A stretch of 64,000 nucleotides of DNA from Myxococcales bacterium (GTDB taxonomy: Bacteria > Myxococcota_A > Polyangia > Haliangiales > Haliangiaceae), in assembly GCA_016717005.1 (NCBI GenBank), contig JADJUF010000039.1, forward strand, positions 62,001-126,000, in the 5' to 3' direction. Below are positions 39,930-48,677 of this stretch, piece after piece. The notes beneath the pieces are model-generated. The model was not told the origin of the DNA. It worked only from the letters and a program-made list of their open reading frames with translations, and searched no databases. The position numbers were made by a program, and so were the translations under genes. How positions within the stretch are numbered: the stretch's first letter is position 1; each line of letters starts with the position of its first letter.

Positions 39930-39944
39930 TGAAAGTCGTTTTCA
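39930..39944. promoter_or_regulatory. Fur-type operator upstream of feoAB
   Basis: TGAAAGTCGTTTTCA (plus strand) has TGAAA/TTTCA arms and a 7-1-7 layout with about five of seven matches per half to the TGATAAT Fur half-site. It sits in the only AT-rich patch here, directly before feoA. Consistent with iron repression; a DtxR/MntR-type regulator is the alternative. Confidence 0.55.
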
Positions 39945-40029
39945 AGTTCACTGACCGAGGCCGATCGTCGCGGGCCCGGTCTGGAGGTCCGCACCGCGCT
40001 GGCGGACCTCGATGCTATGGTCTCGGGGC

Positions 40030-40575
40030 ATGGACGGTGCGACGGCCCAAACCGCGACGCTCCTCCTTTCACAGAGCTACGAGCCGATCAAGGTCATCTC
40101 GTGGCAGCGGGCGATCACGCTCTTGTTCCTCGGCAAGGTCGAGGTGATCGAGGAGTACGCCGCCGACGTCCGGTCGGTGTCGTTCATCATCAAGATCCCG
40201 GCGGTGGTGCGGCTGTTGCGGGCCTTCCGCCGCCACCACAAGCCGGTGAAGTTCTCGCGCGTCAACATCTACGCCCGGGACAGCTACACCTGCCAGTACT
40301 GTGGCGTGCGCCTGAGCGTGGCCGAGCTGACCTACGACCACGTCACGCCGCGGTCCCAGGGCGGCACGACCGACTGGACCAACATCGTGACCTGCTGCCA
40401 CGAGTGCAACCGCACCAAGGGCGGCCGCACGCCGCGCCAGGCCGGCATGCACCTGCGCGCCCAGCCGACCCAGCCCAACTGGGTGCCGGCGGTGACGATC
40501 CGCGTCAGCCTGCGCTCGGTCCCCGACGCCTGGCGCGACTACCTGTACTGGACCGGCGAGCTCGACCGCACCTGA
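40030..40575 (+). CDS. HNH endonuclease-domain protein
   Basis: 181 residues. The N-terminal half (LLLSQSYEPIKVISWQRAIT, LFLGKVEVIEEY) is the conserved leader of a widespread HNH family found across many bacteria. The nuclease domain has a zinc-binding C-x2-C (CQYCG), the HNH core YDHVTPRSQGG and TDWTNIVTCCHECN, ending KGGRTPRQAGM. Probably a Mg-dependent DNA nickase; role unknown. It stands alone with a short upstream gap (no clear regulatory signal). Confidence 0.88.
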   Translation: MDGATAQTATLLLSQSYEPIKVISWQRAITLLFLGKVEVIEEYAADVRSVSFIIKIPAVVRLLRAFRRHHKPVKFSRVNIYARDSYTCQYCGVRLSVAELTYDHVTPRSQGGTTDWTNIVTCCHECNRTKGGRTPRQAGMHLRAQPTQPNWVPAVTIRVSLRSVPDAWRDYLYWTGELDRT

Positions 40576-40664
40576 CGCGCCGGACGGCGCGCGGCGCGGA
40601 GACTCGGCCGAAGGGTCGACGTGACTCGACCGTGACCTCGGACCGCGGAGGCCCCGCGCCTGCC

Positions 40665-41834
40665 TCAGTACGTGGCGACCATCGCGGTCGGGCTCACGAC
40701 CCCGGTGACCTGCGCGTTGCGCGCGCGCACGACGATCCGCCCGGCCGCGCCGCCGCCGCCGCCGCCGTTGCCGTCGCCGCCGTTGTCATCGCCGGGCCCG
40801 GGCGCGGCGTCGGTGCCGCCGGCCCCGCCGCGGGCGCCGTAGCCGCTGCCGCCGCGATCACCCCCGACGGCGGCCGCGGTCCCGAGGGCGCCGTCGCCGC
40901 CGGCCCCGCCGTCGTTGAAGTCGGCGCCGCCGCCGCCGCCGCCGCCGTTGGCCGCGACCTCGCCGTCGACCACGACCTGCGGCGCCTGCAGGTAGATCGC
41001 CCCGCCGCTGCCACCGCCGCGCCCGGCGGTGTACTGGAACGCGCAGCCCTTGCCGCCGCCGCCGCCGCCGCCGCCGGCGTTGATCCCGCCGCCGGCGCGG
41101 ATCTCGATCGACGCGCTCGCGTAGAGCTGCACCGCGCCGCCGCCGGCGCCCGGCGGTGGCTCGCTGCAGTCGCCGTCGCTGCTGCCGCCGCCCGAGCCGC
41201 CCAGCAACATCGTCAGGCCGGGGTCGCCGTAGGCCGGGCCGCCGCCGCCGTCGCCGTTGCCGTCGTTGCCGCCGAGGGCACCCGCGATCGCGAACCCGGC
41301 CCCGCCGCCGCCCGTGTCGAGGAACGTGCCGTGGCGTTGGCCGTCGGCGCCGCGCCCGTCGCCGCTGGCGGGCCCGCTGCCGCCGGCGCCGGCGGTGCCG
41401 CCGCGCGCGCCCACGTCGATGCGCCCGTCGACGCGGATGGTCCGCGCCAGGATCACCAGCGGCCGGCCGCCGACCGCGCGTAGCGCGCCGGTGATCGTCA
41501 GGTCGCGGACGTGCACGATCGCGAGGTCGGGGCCCCCGCCGTCCTGGGCCGCCTGCATGAGCGTCAGCCCCGGCGCCGTGCCGCTGGTGATCGCGAGCGT
41601 CGTGGTGTCGACCACGACCGTCCCGTCGATCGTCACGTCGTCGGCCCCGAGGTACTCCTGCGCCAGCGCGACGTGGTGGATGTCCTCCTGCGGCGGGGCG
41701 TCCGTCGGTGGCGGAGCGTCGTCCCCGGCGGCATCGACGGACGCCGGTCCGTCGCCGCCGGCCGTCGAGCCGGTCGGATCGAACGCGCACCCGGCCAGCG
41801 CCGCGACGACGAGGAGACGGAGCCAGCCGGCCAT
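40665..41834 (-). CDS. Gly-rich secreted lipoprotein (copy 2)
   Basis: 389 residues. Lipobox LAGC. After an Asp/Pro linker (DAPPPTDAPPQ) comes a beta-strand region (VVVDTTTLAITSG, AIVHVRDLTITGAL, PLVILARTIRVDGRIDVG). A long Gly-rich region follows, built of short polyglycine loops between strands such as AVQLYASASIEIRAGGG and AIYLQAPQVVVDGEVAANGG. The pattern is that of right-handed beta-helix-like surface proteins. Clearly related to the upstream neighbour in layout and motifs (both end in a REGION-VVRAR/VLRY strand). Start overlaps that gene's stop (TGATG). Function unknown. Confidence 0.7.
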   Translation of the reverse strand: MAGWLRLLVVAALAGCAFDPTGSTAGGDGPASVDAAGDDAPPPTDAPPQEDIHHVALAQEYLGADDVTIDGTVVVDTTTLAITSGTAPGLTLMQAAQDGGGPDLAIVHVRDLTITGALRAVGGRPLVILARTIRVDGRIDVGARGGTAGAGGSGPASGDGRGADGQRHGTFLDTGGGGAGFAIAGALGGNDGNGDGGGGPAYGDPGLTMLLGGSGGGSSDGDCSEPPPGAGGGAVQLYASASIEIRAGGGINAGGGGGGGGKGCAFQYTAGRGGGSGGAIYLQAPQVVVDGEVAANGGGGGGGADFNDGGAGGDGALGTAAAVGGDRGGSGYGARGGAGGTDAAPGPGDDNGGDGNGGGGGGAAGRIVVRARNAQVTGVVSPTAMVATY

Positions 41835-43192
41835 CAGTAGGTGGTACGCCGCGGCGCGGGGCTGGTCGTGACCAGATCCATCGCCGGCAAGGTGCCGAGG
41901 TAGCGCAGCACGATGACGCCGTCGCCGCCGCCACCGCCGCCGGTGTTGCCGTTGCTGTTGAGGTCGCCGCCGTTGCGGGCGGCCAGCCCCGCCGGCGCGC
42001 CGGCGCCGCCGTCGGTGCCGTTGGTGCCGCCGGAGCCGGAGCCGCCGGAGCCGCCGGCGACGCCGACGTTGGTGAGGCTGGCGTTCCGACCGTTGGCGCC
42101 GCGGTTGGTGCTGCCCGTCTCGTCGCCACCCGCGCCGCTGCCGCCGTTGGCCGCGAGCGTGCCCGCGCCTGTGATCGCGGGCGCCTGCAGATCGATCTGG
42201 CCGCCGGCGCCCCCGCCCGAACCACCGTTGGAGCCACCACAGCTGACGCCGTTGACGCCGCCGCCACCGCCGGCCTGGATCGCCCCGGTGACCGAGATCC
42301 CGAGGGTCGAGAACACGAACACCGCGCCGCCGCCACCGCCGCCGTTGTTCGCGGTGGTCGTGCACGGTCGCGCGCCGCGCGCGCCGCTCGAGCCGCCGCG
42401 CAGGACCGTCGGGACCCCGGGGCCGATCGCCGCGCCCGCGGTCCCGCCGCTGGCCGGCTCATTGCCGCCCGCGCTGTTGCCCCCGCGCCCGCCCGCGCCG
42501 CCGTTGCCGCCGCCGCCACCGCCGGTGTCGGTGTTGTTGTTCGTCACGCCGACCCCGCCGGCGGTGGGCCCCATGCCTCCGCCGAACCCGCCGCCGCCAG
42601 GGCGCGCGAACTCCGCGGCCGCGTCGATCGCCCCCGAGATCGACACCGCGCCGCCCGCGACGATCGCCAGCGGCCTGCTCCCACGCACCGACAGCGCGCC
42701 GGCGACGGTCAGGTTGGCGACGTGCAAGACCGCGGCGGTCCCACCCGCGGTCAGGGTGCCCGCGGTCAGCGTGACGCCGGTCGGCAACACCACGGCCGGC
42801 ATGAACGTCAGGTTGTCGGTGTTGAGGACCGTGGTCGGGATCGCCAGATCGCCGGTGCCGACGGTCGCGTCGGCCGCGGCCAGGTACGCGACGACCACCG
42901 GCGGCGCGGCGTCGATGCCCGGCGCGTCGATCGTGGGCGCGTCGATCGTGGGCGCGTCGATCGTGGGCGCGTCGATCGTGGGCGCGTCGATCACCGGGGC
43001 GTCGACCATCGCGGCGTCGGTCCCGGCGTCGTCGGTCATCGCGGCGTCGATGGCGGGCCCGTCGGAGTCGGCGTCGACGGCGCCATCGAGGGCCATCCCA
43101 TCCGCCGCCCCGTCGATCTGGGCCGCGCCGCTCGGCGTGAACGAGCAGGCGGCGGCGAGCCCGAAGACGAACAGGTACAGCAGTCGGCGCAT
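41834..43192 (-). CDS. Gly-rich secreted lipoprotein (copy 1) with IDAPT repeats
   Basis: 452 residues. Lipobox AAAC. The linker contains IDAPT repeated in tandem (15-bp DNA repeats). Then come beta-strand repeats (AVLHVANLTVAGALSVRGS, PLAIVAGGAVSISGAI) and Gly-rich loops (GGGGFGGGMGPTAGGVG, NNNTDTGGGGGGNGGAGG) alternating with strands like AVFVFSTLGISVTGAIQAGG and QIDLQAPAITGAGTLAANGG. The related strand phrases 'LQAP...AANGG' in both proteins show duplication. Expected to be exported and surface-exposed; role not known. Confidence 0.7.
   Translation of the reverse strand: MRRLLYLFVFGLAAACSFTPSGAAQIDGAADGMALDGAVDADSDGPAIDAAMTDDAGTDAAMVDAPVIDAPTIDAPTIDAPTIDAPTIDAPGIDAAPPVVVAYLAAADATVGTGDLAIPTTVLNTDNLTFMPAVVLPTGVTLTAGTLTAGGTAAVLHVANLTVAGALSVRGSRPLAIVAGGAVSISGAIDAAAEFARPGGGGFGGGMGPTAGGVGVTNNNTDTGGGGGGNGGAGGRGGNSAGGNEPASGGTAGAAIGPGVPTVLRGGSSGARGARPCTTTANNGGGGGGAVFVFSTLGISVTGAIQAGGGGGVNGVSCGGSNGGSGGGAGGQIDLQAPAITGAGTLAANGGSGAGGDETGSTNRGANGRNASLTNVGVAGGSGGSGSGGTNGTDGGAGAPAGLAARNGGDLNSNGNTGGGGGGDGVIVLRYLGTLPAMDLVTTSPAPRRTTY
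42924..42983. repeat. 15-bp coding minisatellite, four copies
   Basis: GCGTCGATCGTGGGC repeats exactly four times and encodes IDAPT on the minus strand; a fifth, diverged unit follows. Prone to length change by slippage, altering only the linker between lipid anchor and domain. Confidence 0.9.
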
Positions 43193-43235
43193 CGGGGCCT
43201 CCGGGCGATATGGTACACGATCGACTGGGCCCTCC

Positions 43236-43703
43236 ATGCGCGTGGTGTTCGTCTGCCTCGGCAACATCTGTCGCTCTCCGACGGCGGAGGCGATCATGCG
43301 ACACCTGCTGCAAGCGGCGCGACGGACCGACATCACGGTCGCCAGCGCGGGCACGGGCCGCTGGCACGTCGACGAGCCGCCCGATCCGCGCGCCATCGCC
43401 ACCGCCCGCCGCCGCGACGTGCCCATCGAGCACCTCGGCCAGCAGTTCACCCGCGCCGACTTCGCGAACTTCGACCTGATCCTCGCGGTCGACATCCCGG
43501 TGCAGCGGGCGCTGCAAGGCCTCGCGCCCGACGACGCGGCCCGCGGGCGCGTCCGCCTGCTGCGCAGCTTCGACCCGAGCGCCGCGCCGGGCGCCGAGGT
43601 GCCCGATCCGTACTACGGCGGTCAGGCCGCGTTCGACGAGGTCTTCGACGTGTGCGCCGCGGCGTGCCGGGGGCTGCTCGCGGCGCTGCCGCCGCCTACT
43701 TGA
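43236..43703 (+). CDS. Low-molecular-weight protein-tyrosine-phosphatase family protein
   Basis: 155 residues, normal for the family. The P-loop CLGNICRS at the N-terminus has the catalytic Cys and Arg of CX5R. DPYYGG near the C-terminus provides the general-acid Asp. FVCLGNICRSPTAEAIM is nearly canonical. Cytoplasmic; can act on phosphotyrosine (for example of exopolysaccharide kinases) or, in the ArsC branch, on arsenate. The DPYY form favours phosphatase. Overlaps the convergent DUF3060 gene by 8 bases. Confidence 0.92.
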   Translation: MRVVFVCLGNICRSPTAEAIMRHLLQAARRTDITVASAGTGRWHVDEPPDPRAIATARRRDVPIEHLGQQFTRADFANFDLILAVDIPVQRALQGLAPDDAARGRVRLLRSFDPSAAPGAEVPDPYYGGQAAFDEVFDVCAAACRGLLAALPPPT

Positions 43704-44037
43704 CCCGCGCGACCTGGTTGCCGCTGCCGAGCTGCGTGATCTTGGGCGCCTTGCGGGTGTGGCCCTTCTTGTAGGTCACCTTGTTGCTGCTGCCGGTGAT
43801 CGCGATCTTGTCGGCGGCGTCGATGGCGACGGTGTTGCTGCTGCCGTTGACGACGACCTTGGCGCAGCCGCCGGTGACGGTCACGACGTTGGTCGAGCCG
43901 TTGACCACGACGCGGCCACCGTCACCGCAAGCGACGGTGACGGTCTTCGCCGAGTTGTTGATCACGTGATCGGGCGCGTCGGCGAGCGCGACGGCGGGCA
44001 CCAGCGCGAGGACGAGGGCGAGGGCGAACCTGGTCAT
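43696..44037 (-). CDS. Exported DUF3060-type small protein
   Basis: 113 residues from the ATG at 44037, with GGAG 6 bases upstream. Signal peptide ends ALA-D. The mature region is a run of short beta strands with the periodic 'V-x-V-x-G-S-x-N-x-V' pattern of DUF3060 (VVVNGSTNVVTVTGG, VVVNGSSNTVAID, IAITGSSNKVTY), a small beta-solenoid. Basic C-terminal tail. Function unknown, probably surface or periplasmic. Confidence 0.8.
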   Translation of the reverse strand: MTRFALALVLALVPAVALADAPDHVINNSAKTVTVACGDGGRVVVNGSTNVVTVTGGCAKVVVNGSSNTVAIDAADKIAITGSSNKVTYKKGHTRKAPKITQLGSGNQVARVK

Positions 44038-44167
44038 GGGCATCTCCGGGCGGGATCGCGGCCACTCGACCGCTGCCCCACCGTACCTCGATCCCTGGCC
44101 GGAAGCTGACGCCGGTTCGCGATGACGGCCGCTGCCACACCGCGTCAGACCAGGTAGGCTGACGGCG

Positions 44168-45802
44168 ATGTCGCTGCCCACCCGTGACGACGATGCCCGC
44201 GCGGTCGCCTCTGCGCTCGACCGCTACACCGGCGCGGCCCTGGCCGCGGCCATCGAGCTCACCGCGGCCGGCGAGCGCCTCGACCAGCACCAGGTCGTCG
44301 TCGAGAAGGTGGCGTCGGCCGCCACCGACGCCCGGGTCGCCCGCTCGCTGCTCGCCGCGCTGGCCGCCAACCCGACCAGCGACGACGGCTTCGCCGAGCC
44401 GGTCCGCGTGGCGATCGCCGACCTGGCCCGCAGCGCCCGCGAGCGCCTCGACCCGATCGCCGCCGAGCTCGCGTTGCCCGACCCGGCCTACGACGCCGCC
44501 GAGCGCGCCGCGATCCATCGCCTCGGCCACCAGGACGCGGTGTGCGCGATCGGCCGCGCGGTCGCCGCCAACCGCGGCAAGAACGCCTGGCCCCTCGACC
44601 CGACCCTGACCGAGGTCCGCGCCAGCGTGCGCCAGTTCTCCGATCGCGAGGTCGCGCCGCACGCCGAGCACATCCACCGCGACGACGCGCTGGTGCCCGA
44701 TCGCTTCATCGCGGCGATGGCCGACCTCGGCTACTTCGGGCTGTCGGTGCCCGAGGCGTTCGGCGGCCACGAGCTCGGCAACCTGGCCATGATCCTCACC
44801 ACCGAGGAGCTATCCCGCGGCTCGCTGGCCAGCGCCGGCTCGCTCATCACCCGGCCCGAGATCCTGGCCAAGGCGCTCCTGGCCGGCGGCACCGAGGCCC
44901 AGCAGCGCACCTGGTTGCCGCGGATCGCCGCCGGCGAGCACATGGTCGCGATCTCGGTGACCGAGCCCAACGTCGGCTCCGACGTCGCCGCGGTCGCGTG
45001 CCGCGCCACGCCGGCCACCGTCGACGGCGTCGCCGGCTATGCGATCACCGGCCCCAAGGCCTGGTGCACGTTCGCCGGGCGCGCCGACGTGATCGCGCTG
45101 CTGGCCCGCACCGATCCCGACCTGGCCAAGGGCGCCAAGGGCCTGTCGCTGTTCATCGTCGAGAAGCCCCGGTTCGACGGCCACGAGTTCGAGGCCCAGC
45201 AGCCCGGCGGCGGCCGGCTCACTGGCAAGGCCGACCGGACGCCCGGGTATCGCGGCATGCACTCGTTCACGCTCGCGTTCGACGACTGGTTCGTACCGGC
45301 CACCAACCTGGTCGGCGAGGACGCCGGCCTCGGGCGCGGCTTCTACCTGCAGATGGCCGGCTTCGCCGCCGGGCGCCTGCAGACCGGCGGCCGCGCGTGC
45401 GGCGTCGCCCAGGCCGCGCTCGAGCAGACCGCCGAGTACGTGACCGCGCGCAGCCAGTTCGGCCAGCCGATCATCGAGTACCCGCTGACCCAGCACCAGC
45501 TCGGGCGCATGGCGTGCCGGCTCGCCGCCGCCCGCGCGATCACGTACGAGGCCGCGATCGCGATGGACGCCGACGAGCGCGCCGCCGCGCCGCTGGCGGC
45601 CCAGGCCAAGCTGTTCGCCTGCGACGCGGCGGTCGAGATCACCCAGCTCGGCCAGGTGCTCCACGGCGGCTGGGGCTACGCCGAGGAGTACCCGATCAGC
45701 CGCTACGTGGTCGACGCGCTGGTGCTGCCGATCTTCGAGGGCGTGCGCCCGATCCTCGCGCTCAAGGTGGTCGGCCGCGCGCTGCTCGCCGGCCGGGCCT
45801 GA
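44168..45802 (+). CDS. Acyl-CoA dehydrogenase, (2S)-methylsuccinyl-CoA dehydrogenase-like
   Basis: 544 residues. The extra N-terminal domain of about 150 residues and the segment YRGMHSFTLAFDDWFVP, then GRGFYLQMAGFAAGRLQTGGRA, agree with Mcd of the ethylmalonyl-CoA pathway rather than short-chain dehydrogenases. Flavin region ISVTEPNVGSDVA; ARSQFGQPIIEYPLTQHQLG and HGGWGYAEEYPISRYVVDA follow; the catalytic Glu is probably in LPIFEGVRP. An FAD enzyme oxidising methylsuccinyl-CoA to mesaconyl-CoA would fit. Assignment within the superfamily is moderate and no other pathway gene is in the window. Confidence 0.82.
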   Translation: MSLPTRDDDARAVASALDRYTGAALAAAIELTAAGERLDQHQVVVEKVASAATDARVARSLLAALAANPTSDDGFAEPVRVAIADLARSARERLDPIAAELALPDPAYDAAERAAIHRLGHQDAVCAIGRAVAANRGKNAWPLDPTLTEVRASVRQFSDREVAPHAEHIHRDDALVPDRFIAAMADLGYFGLSVPEAFGGHELGNLAMILTTEELSRGSLASAGSLITRPEILAKALLAGGTEAQQRTWLPRIAAGEHMVAISVTEPNVGSDVAAVACRATPATVDGVAGYAITGPKAWCTFAGRADVIALLARTDPDLAKGAKGLSLFIVEKPRFDGHEFEAQQPGGGRLTGKADRTPGYRGMHSFTLAFDDWFVPATNLVGEDAGLGRGFYLQMAGFAAGRLQTGGRACGVAQAALEQTAEYVTARSQFGQPIIEYPLTQHQLGRMACRLAAARAITYEAAIAMDADERAAAPLAAQAKLFACDAAVEITQLGQVLHGGWGYAEEYPISRYVVDALVLPIFEGVRPILALKVVGRALLAGRA

Positions 45803-45948
45803 CGCCCCGAGCCTGCGAGGTCCGCAGGACGACCTGCAACATCCGCCGAGGTGGTGTCCCGCGCGGGGCCGGAGGCGCGCCGCCGTGCACCTCCGTGGGC
45901 GCGACGCTGGCCAGGCCCTTGCTACTCCGCGGTACAGTGCGCGCCCTC

Positions 45949-47202
45949 GTGTCTGCTGGCTGGATCCCGCGCTGGTCGCGCATCGCCGTCGTCACCGCGA
46001 TCGCGGCGATCGGCGCCGCGCTGATCGCGATCGTGTGGACGACCCACCGCAGCGTCAACGACGCCCGCGCCACGATGATCCGCGGGCTCGCGGCCGACGC
46101 CGCCGGCTCGATGCGGGCGCGCATGGTCGAGTTCGATCGCGACGACCCGGCGGCGCGGATCGCCGCGGCGTTCGAGGCCGCCGGCCCGCTCCACGTCCGC
46201 TACGTCGCCCTCTTCGAGGGCCCCCGGCTGATCGCCGACGCCGGCGCGAGCGCCAGCTCGCCGGCCGAGCTGGCCGCGTGGTTCGTCGACGCGCCGCCGG
46301 CCCAGCCGGTCGTGATCGGCGACCGCATCCGCGTCGCGTACCACCGCCTGGGCCCGCCGCCGCGGATGGGCCGCATGCCGCCGCGGGGCCCGCCCGAGCT
46401 GCTGATCGAGATCGACACCGCGCCGGTCGACCAGCTCGACACCGTCGCGACCTGGTCGCTGGCGATCGGCGTGACCGCGGCCGCGGTGCTGATGGTGCTG
46501 GCGCTGGTGCTCGTGCGCTGGTCGTTGCGGCGCGAGGCCACGGTCCGCGCCAACGAGCAGGCCCGGCACCTGGCCAACCTCGGCCAGATGTCGGCGGTGC
46601 TGGCCCACGAGATCCGCAACCCGCTGGCGTCGCTCAAGGGCAACGCCCAGCTGCTGGCGCAGTCGCTGCCCGCCGGCGAGCGCAGCCGCGCCAAGGCCGA
46701 TCGCGTGGTCGACGAGGCGGTCCGGCTCGAGCACCTGACCAACGACCTGCTGGCGTTCGCGCGCTCGGGCGAGATCCGCGCGGCCCCGGCCGAGCCGGCG
46801 GCGCTGCTCCGGGCCGCGGCCGCCGACGTGGCGGCGGACCGCGTCGACGTCGTCGACGACGACGCGCCCCGGACCTGGCCGCTCGACGCCGACCGCATGC
46901 GCCAGGTGCTGGTGAACCTGCTCGAGAACGCCGCGGCGATGAGCGACGGCCGGGTGACCGCGACCGTCGCGCGCGGGCGTTTGGGGCTACGCTACGTCGT
47001 GCGCGATCACGGCCCCGGCTTCCCCGACGGCGACCTCGCCCGGATCTTCGAGCCGTTCTACACCAAGCGGACCCGCGGCACCGGCCTGGGCCTGGCGGTG
47101 TGCAAGCGCCTGGTCGAGCTCCACGGCGGCACCCTGACCGCGCGCAACGCCGTCGGCGGCGGCGCCGAGTTCACGATCGACCTGCCGCGGACGGTGGCGT
47201 GA
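45949..47202 (+). CDS. NtrB-like sensor histidine kinase
   Basis: About 417 residues from the GTG at 45949. Two membrane segments (IAVVTAIAAIGAALIAIVW and a second near LAIGVTAAAVLMVLALVLV) frame a periplasmic sensor of about 130 residues with a Pro-rich loop (PPPRMGRMPPRGPP). The kinase core has H220 in AVLAHEIRNPLASLKGN, N box LVNLLENAAAMS, and G boxes DHGPGFPDGD and GTGLGLAVCKRLVELHGG. Stop overlaps the response-regulator start (TGATG), so they are a cognate pair. Signal unknown. Confidence 0.92.
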   Translation: MSAGWIPRWSRIAVVTAIAAIGAALIAIVWTTHRSVNDARATMIRGLAADAAGSMRARMVEFDRDDPAARIAAAFEAAGPLHVRYVALFEGPRLIADAGASASSPAELAAWFVDAPPAQPVVIGDRIRVAYHRLGPPPRMGRMPPRGPPELLIEIDTAPVDQLDTVATWSLAIGVTAAAVLMVLALVLVRWSLRREATVRANEQARHLANLGQMSAVLAHEIRNPLASLKGNAQLLAQSLPAGERSRAKADRVVDEAVRLEHLTNDLLAFARSGEIRAAPAEPAALLRAAAADVAADRVDVVDDDAPRTWPLDADRMRQVLVNLLENAAAMSDGRVTATVARGRLGLRYVVRDHGPGFPDGDLARIFEPFYTKRTRGTGLGLAVCKRLVELHGGTLTARNAVGGGAEFTIDLPRTVA

Positions 47203-48550
47203 TGGCGCGGGTGCTGGTCGCCGACGACGAGCCCGGGCTGCGCGAGTTCGTCGGCGACGTGCTGCGCCTGGCCGGGCACGACGTGGTCGAGGCCGAGGAC
47301 GGCCGGGTCGCGAGCCGCCACCTCGACGAGCGCGGCTTCGATCTCGTCGTCACCGATCTGAAGATGCCGCACGTCGACGGCCTCGCGCTGGTGCGCAAGG
47401 TCAAGGCCGAGCAGCCCGAGGTCGAGGTGATCGTCATGACCGCGTTCGGCGCGGTCGAGACCGCGGTCGAGGCGATGAAGCTGGGCGCGTTCGACTACCT
47501 GCAGAAGCCGCTGGGGGCCCCGACGAGCTCCGGCTCGTGGTCGAGCGCGCGCTCGAGCGCCGCCGCCTGCTCGACGCCCGCGCCGGCGTCAGCGCCGACG
47601 ACAGCGTGCCGCCGCTGACCTACGGCGACCCGGCCATGACCGCGGTGGTCTCGGCCATCGACAAGGTCGCCCGCACCAACGCCAGCGTGCTGCTGCTGGG
47701 CGAGACCGGCACCGGCAAGGAGGTCGCGGCGCGCGCCATCCACGCCCGCAGCGCCCGCAGCGCCCGCCCGTTCCTCGCCGTCAACGGCGCTGCGCTGGCC
47801 GAGCACCTGCTCGAGAGCGAGCTGTTCGGCCACGAGCGCGGCGCGTTCACCGGCGCGGTCGAGCGCCGCCGGGGCAAGCTCGAGCTGGCCGACGGCGGCT
47901 CGTTCTTCCTCGACGAGGTCGGCGAGCTCCGGCTCGAGCTGCAGGCCAAGCTCTTGCGCGTCCTCCAGGAGCGCAAGTTCGAGCGCCTCGGTGGCAGCCG
48001 CAGCCTCGACGTCGACGTCCGCTGGATCGCCGCGACCAACCGCGACCTCGGCGCGATGATGGCGGCCGGGCGGTTCCGCGAGGACCTGTACCACCGGCTC
48101 GCGGTGTTCCCGATCCGGCTGCCGCCGCTGCGCGAGCGCAAGGGCGATCTGGTGCCGATGGCGCGGGCGCTGCTGGCGCGGATCGGCCCGAGCGTGCGCG
48201 GCCGGGTGCTGACCCTGGGCCCCGACGCCGAGCAGCGGCTGCTGGGCTGGCACTGGCCCGGCAACGTCCGCGAGCTGGCCAACACGCTCGAGCGCGCCGC
48301 GATCCTGTGCGAGCGCGACGTGATCGGCGCGGCCGACATCTGGCTCGAGGCCAGCGCCCCGCCGCCGGGCGCGCCCGAGCCCGCGGCCCCGGCGATCGCG
48401 GCCGCGGCCCGCCCGCTGGTCGAGCTCGAGCGCGAGGCGATCGTCGCCGCCCTGACGTCGGTGGCCGGCAACCGCCGCAAGGCGGCCGAGGTGCTCGGCA
48501 TCGCCGAGCGCACGCTCTACGACAAGCTCAAGCGCTACGGCATCGACTGA
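47202..48550 (+). CDS. NtrC-type sigma-54 response regulator, with one frameshift
   Basis: Domains: receiver (phospho-Asp52 in VVTDLKMPHVDG), AAA+ (Walker A GETGTGKE, the sigma-54 contact loop ERGAFTGA, Walker B SFFLDEVGEL) and a Fis-type HTH (NRRKAAEVLGIAERTLYDK). The span is one base short of a whole number of codons. At about 47512-47522, CTGGGGGCCCCGACGAG needs one more C to read LGAPDELRLVVERAL, a typical homopolymer error. With that base it is about 449 residues, normal for the family. Activates sigma-54 promoters when phosphorylated by the adjacent kinase. Its TGA is the first codon of repeat copy B1. Confidence 0.9.
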
Positions 48551-48673
48551 GTTTCCAGGGAGGCCTGTCGCCAGGCCTCCCCTCGTCGGGGGCAAGCCCC
48601 GACGAGCCTCCCCTCCGAGACGCGAGACTCCCGGCGCCTGGACCGGTGCTCGACCGAAAAACTGACAAGCTCT
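48548..48673 (+). repeat. Structured 3' repeat, copy B1 (type 1)
   Basis: Begins with the TGA of the regulator (TGAGTTTC). Hairpin 1 at 48558-48581: GGGAGGCCTG, loop TCGC, CAGGCCTCCC (10 bp). Hairpin 2 at 48582-48606: CTCGTCGGGG, loop GCAAG, CCCCGACGAG (10 bp). Block GACGCGAGACTCCCGGCGC follows, then CGGTGCTCGACCG and GAAAAACTGACAAGCTCT. Confidence 0.9.
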
Positions 48674-48677
48674 AATC

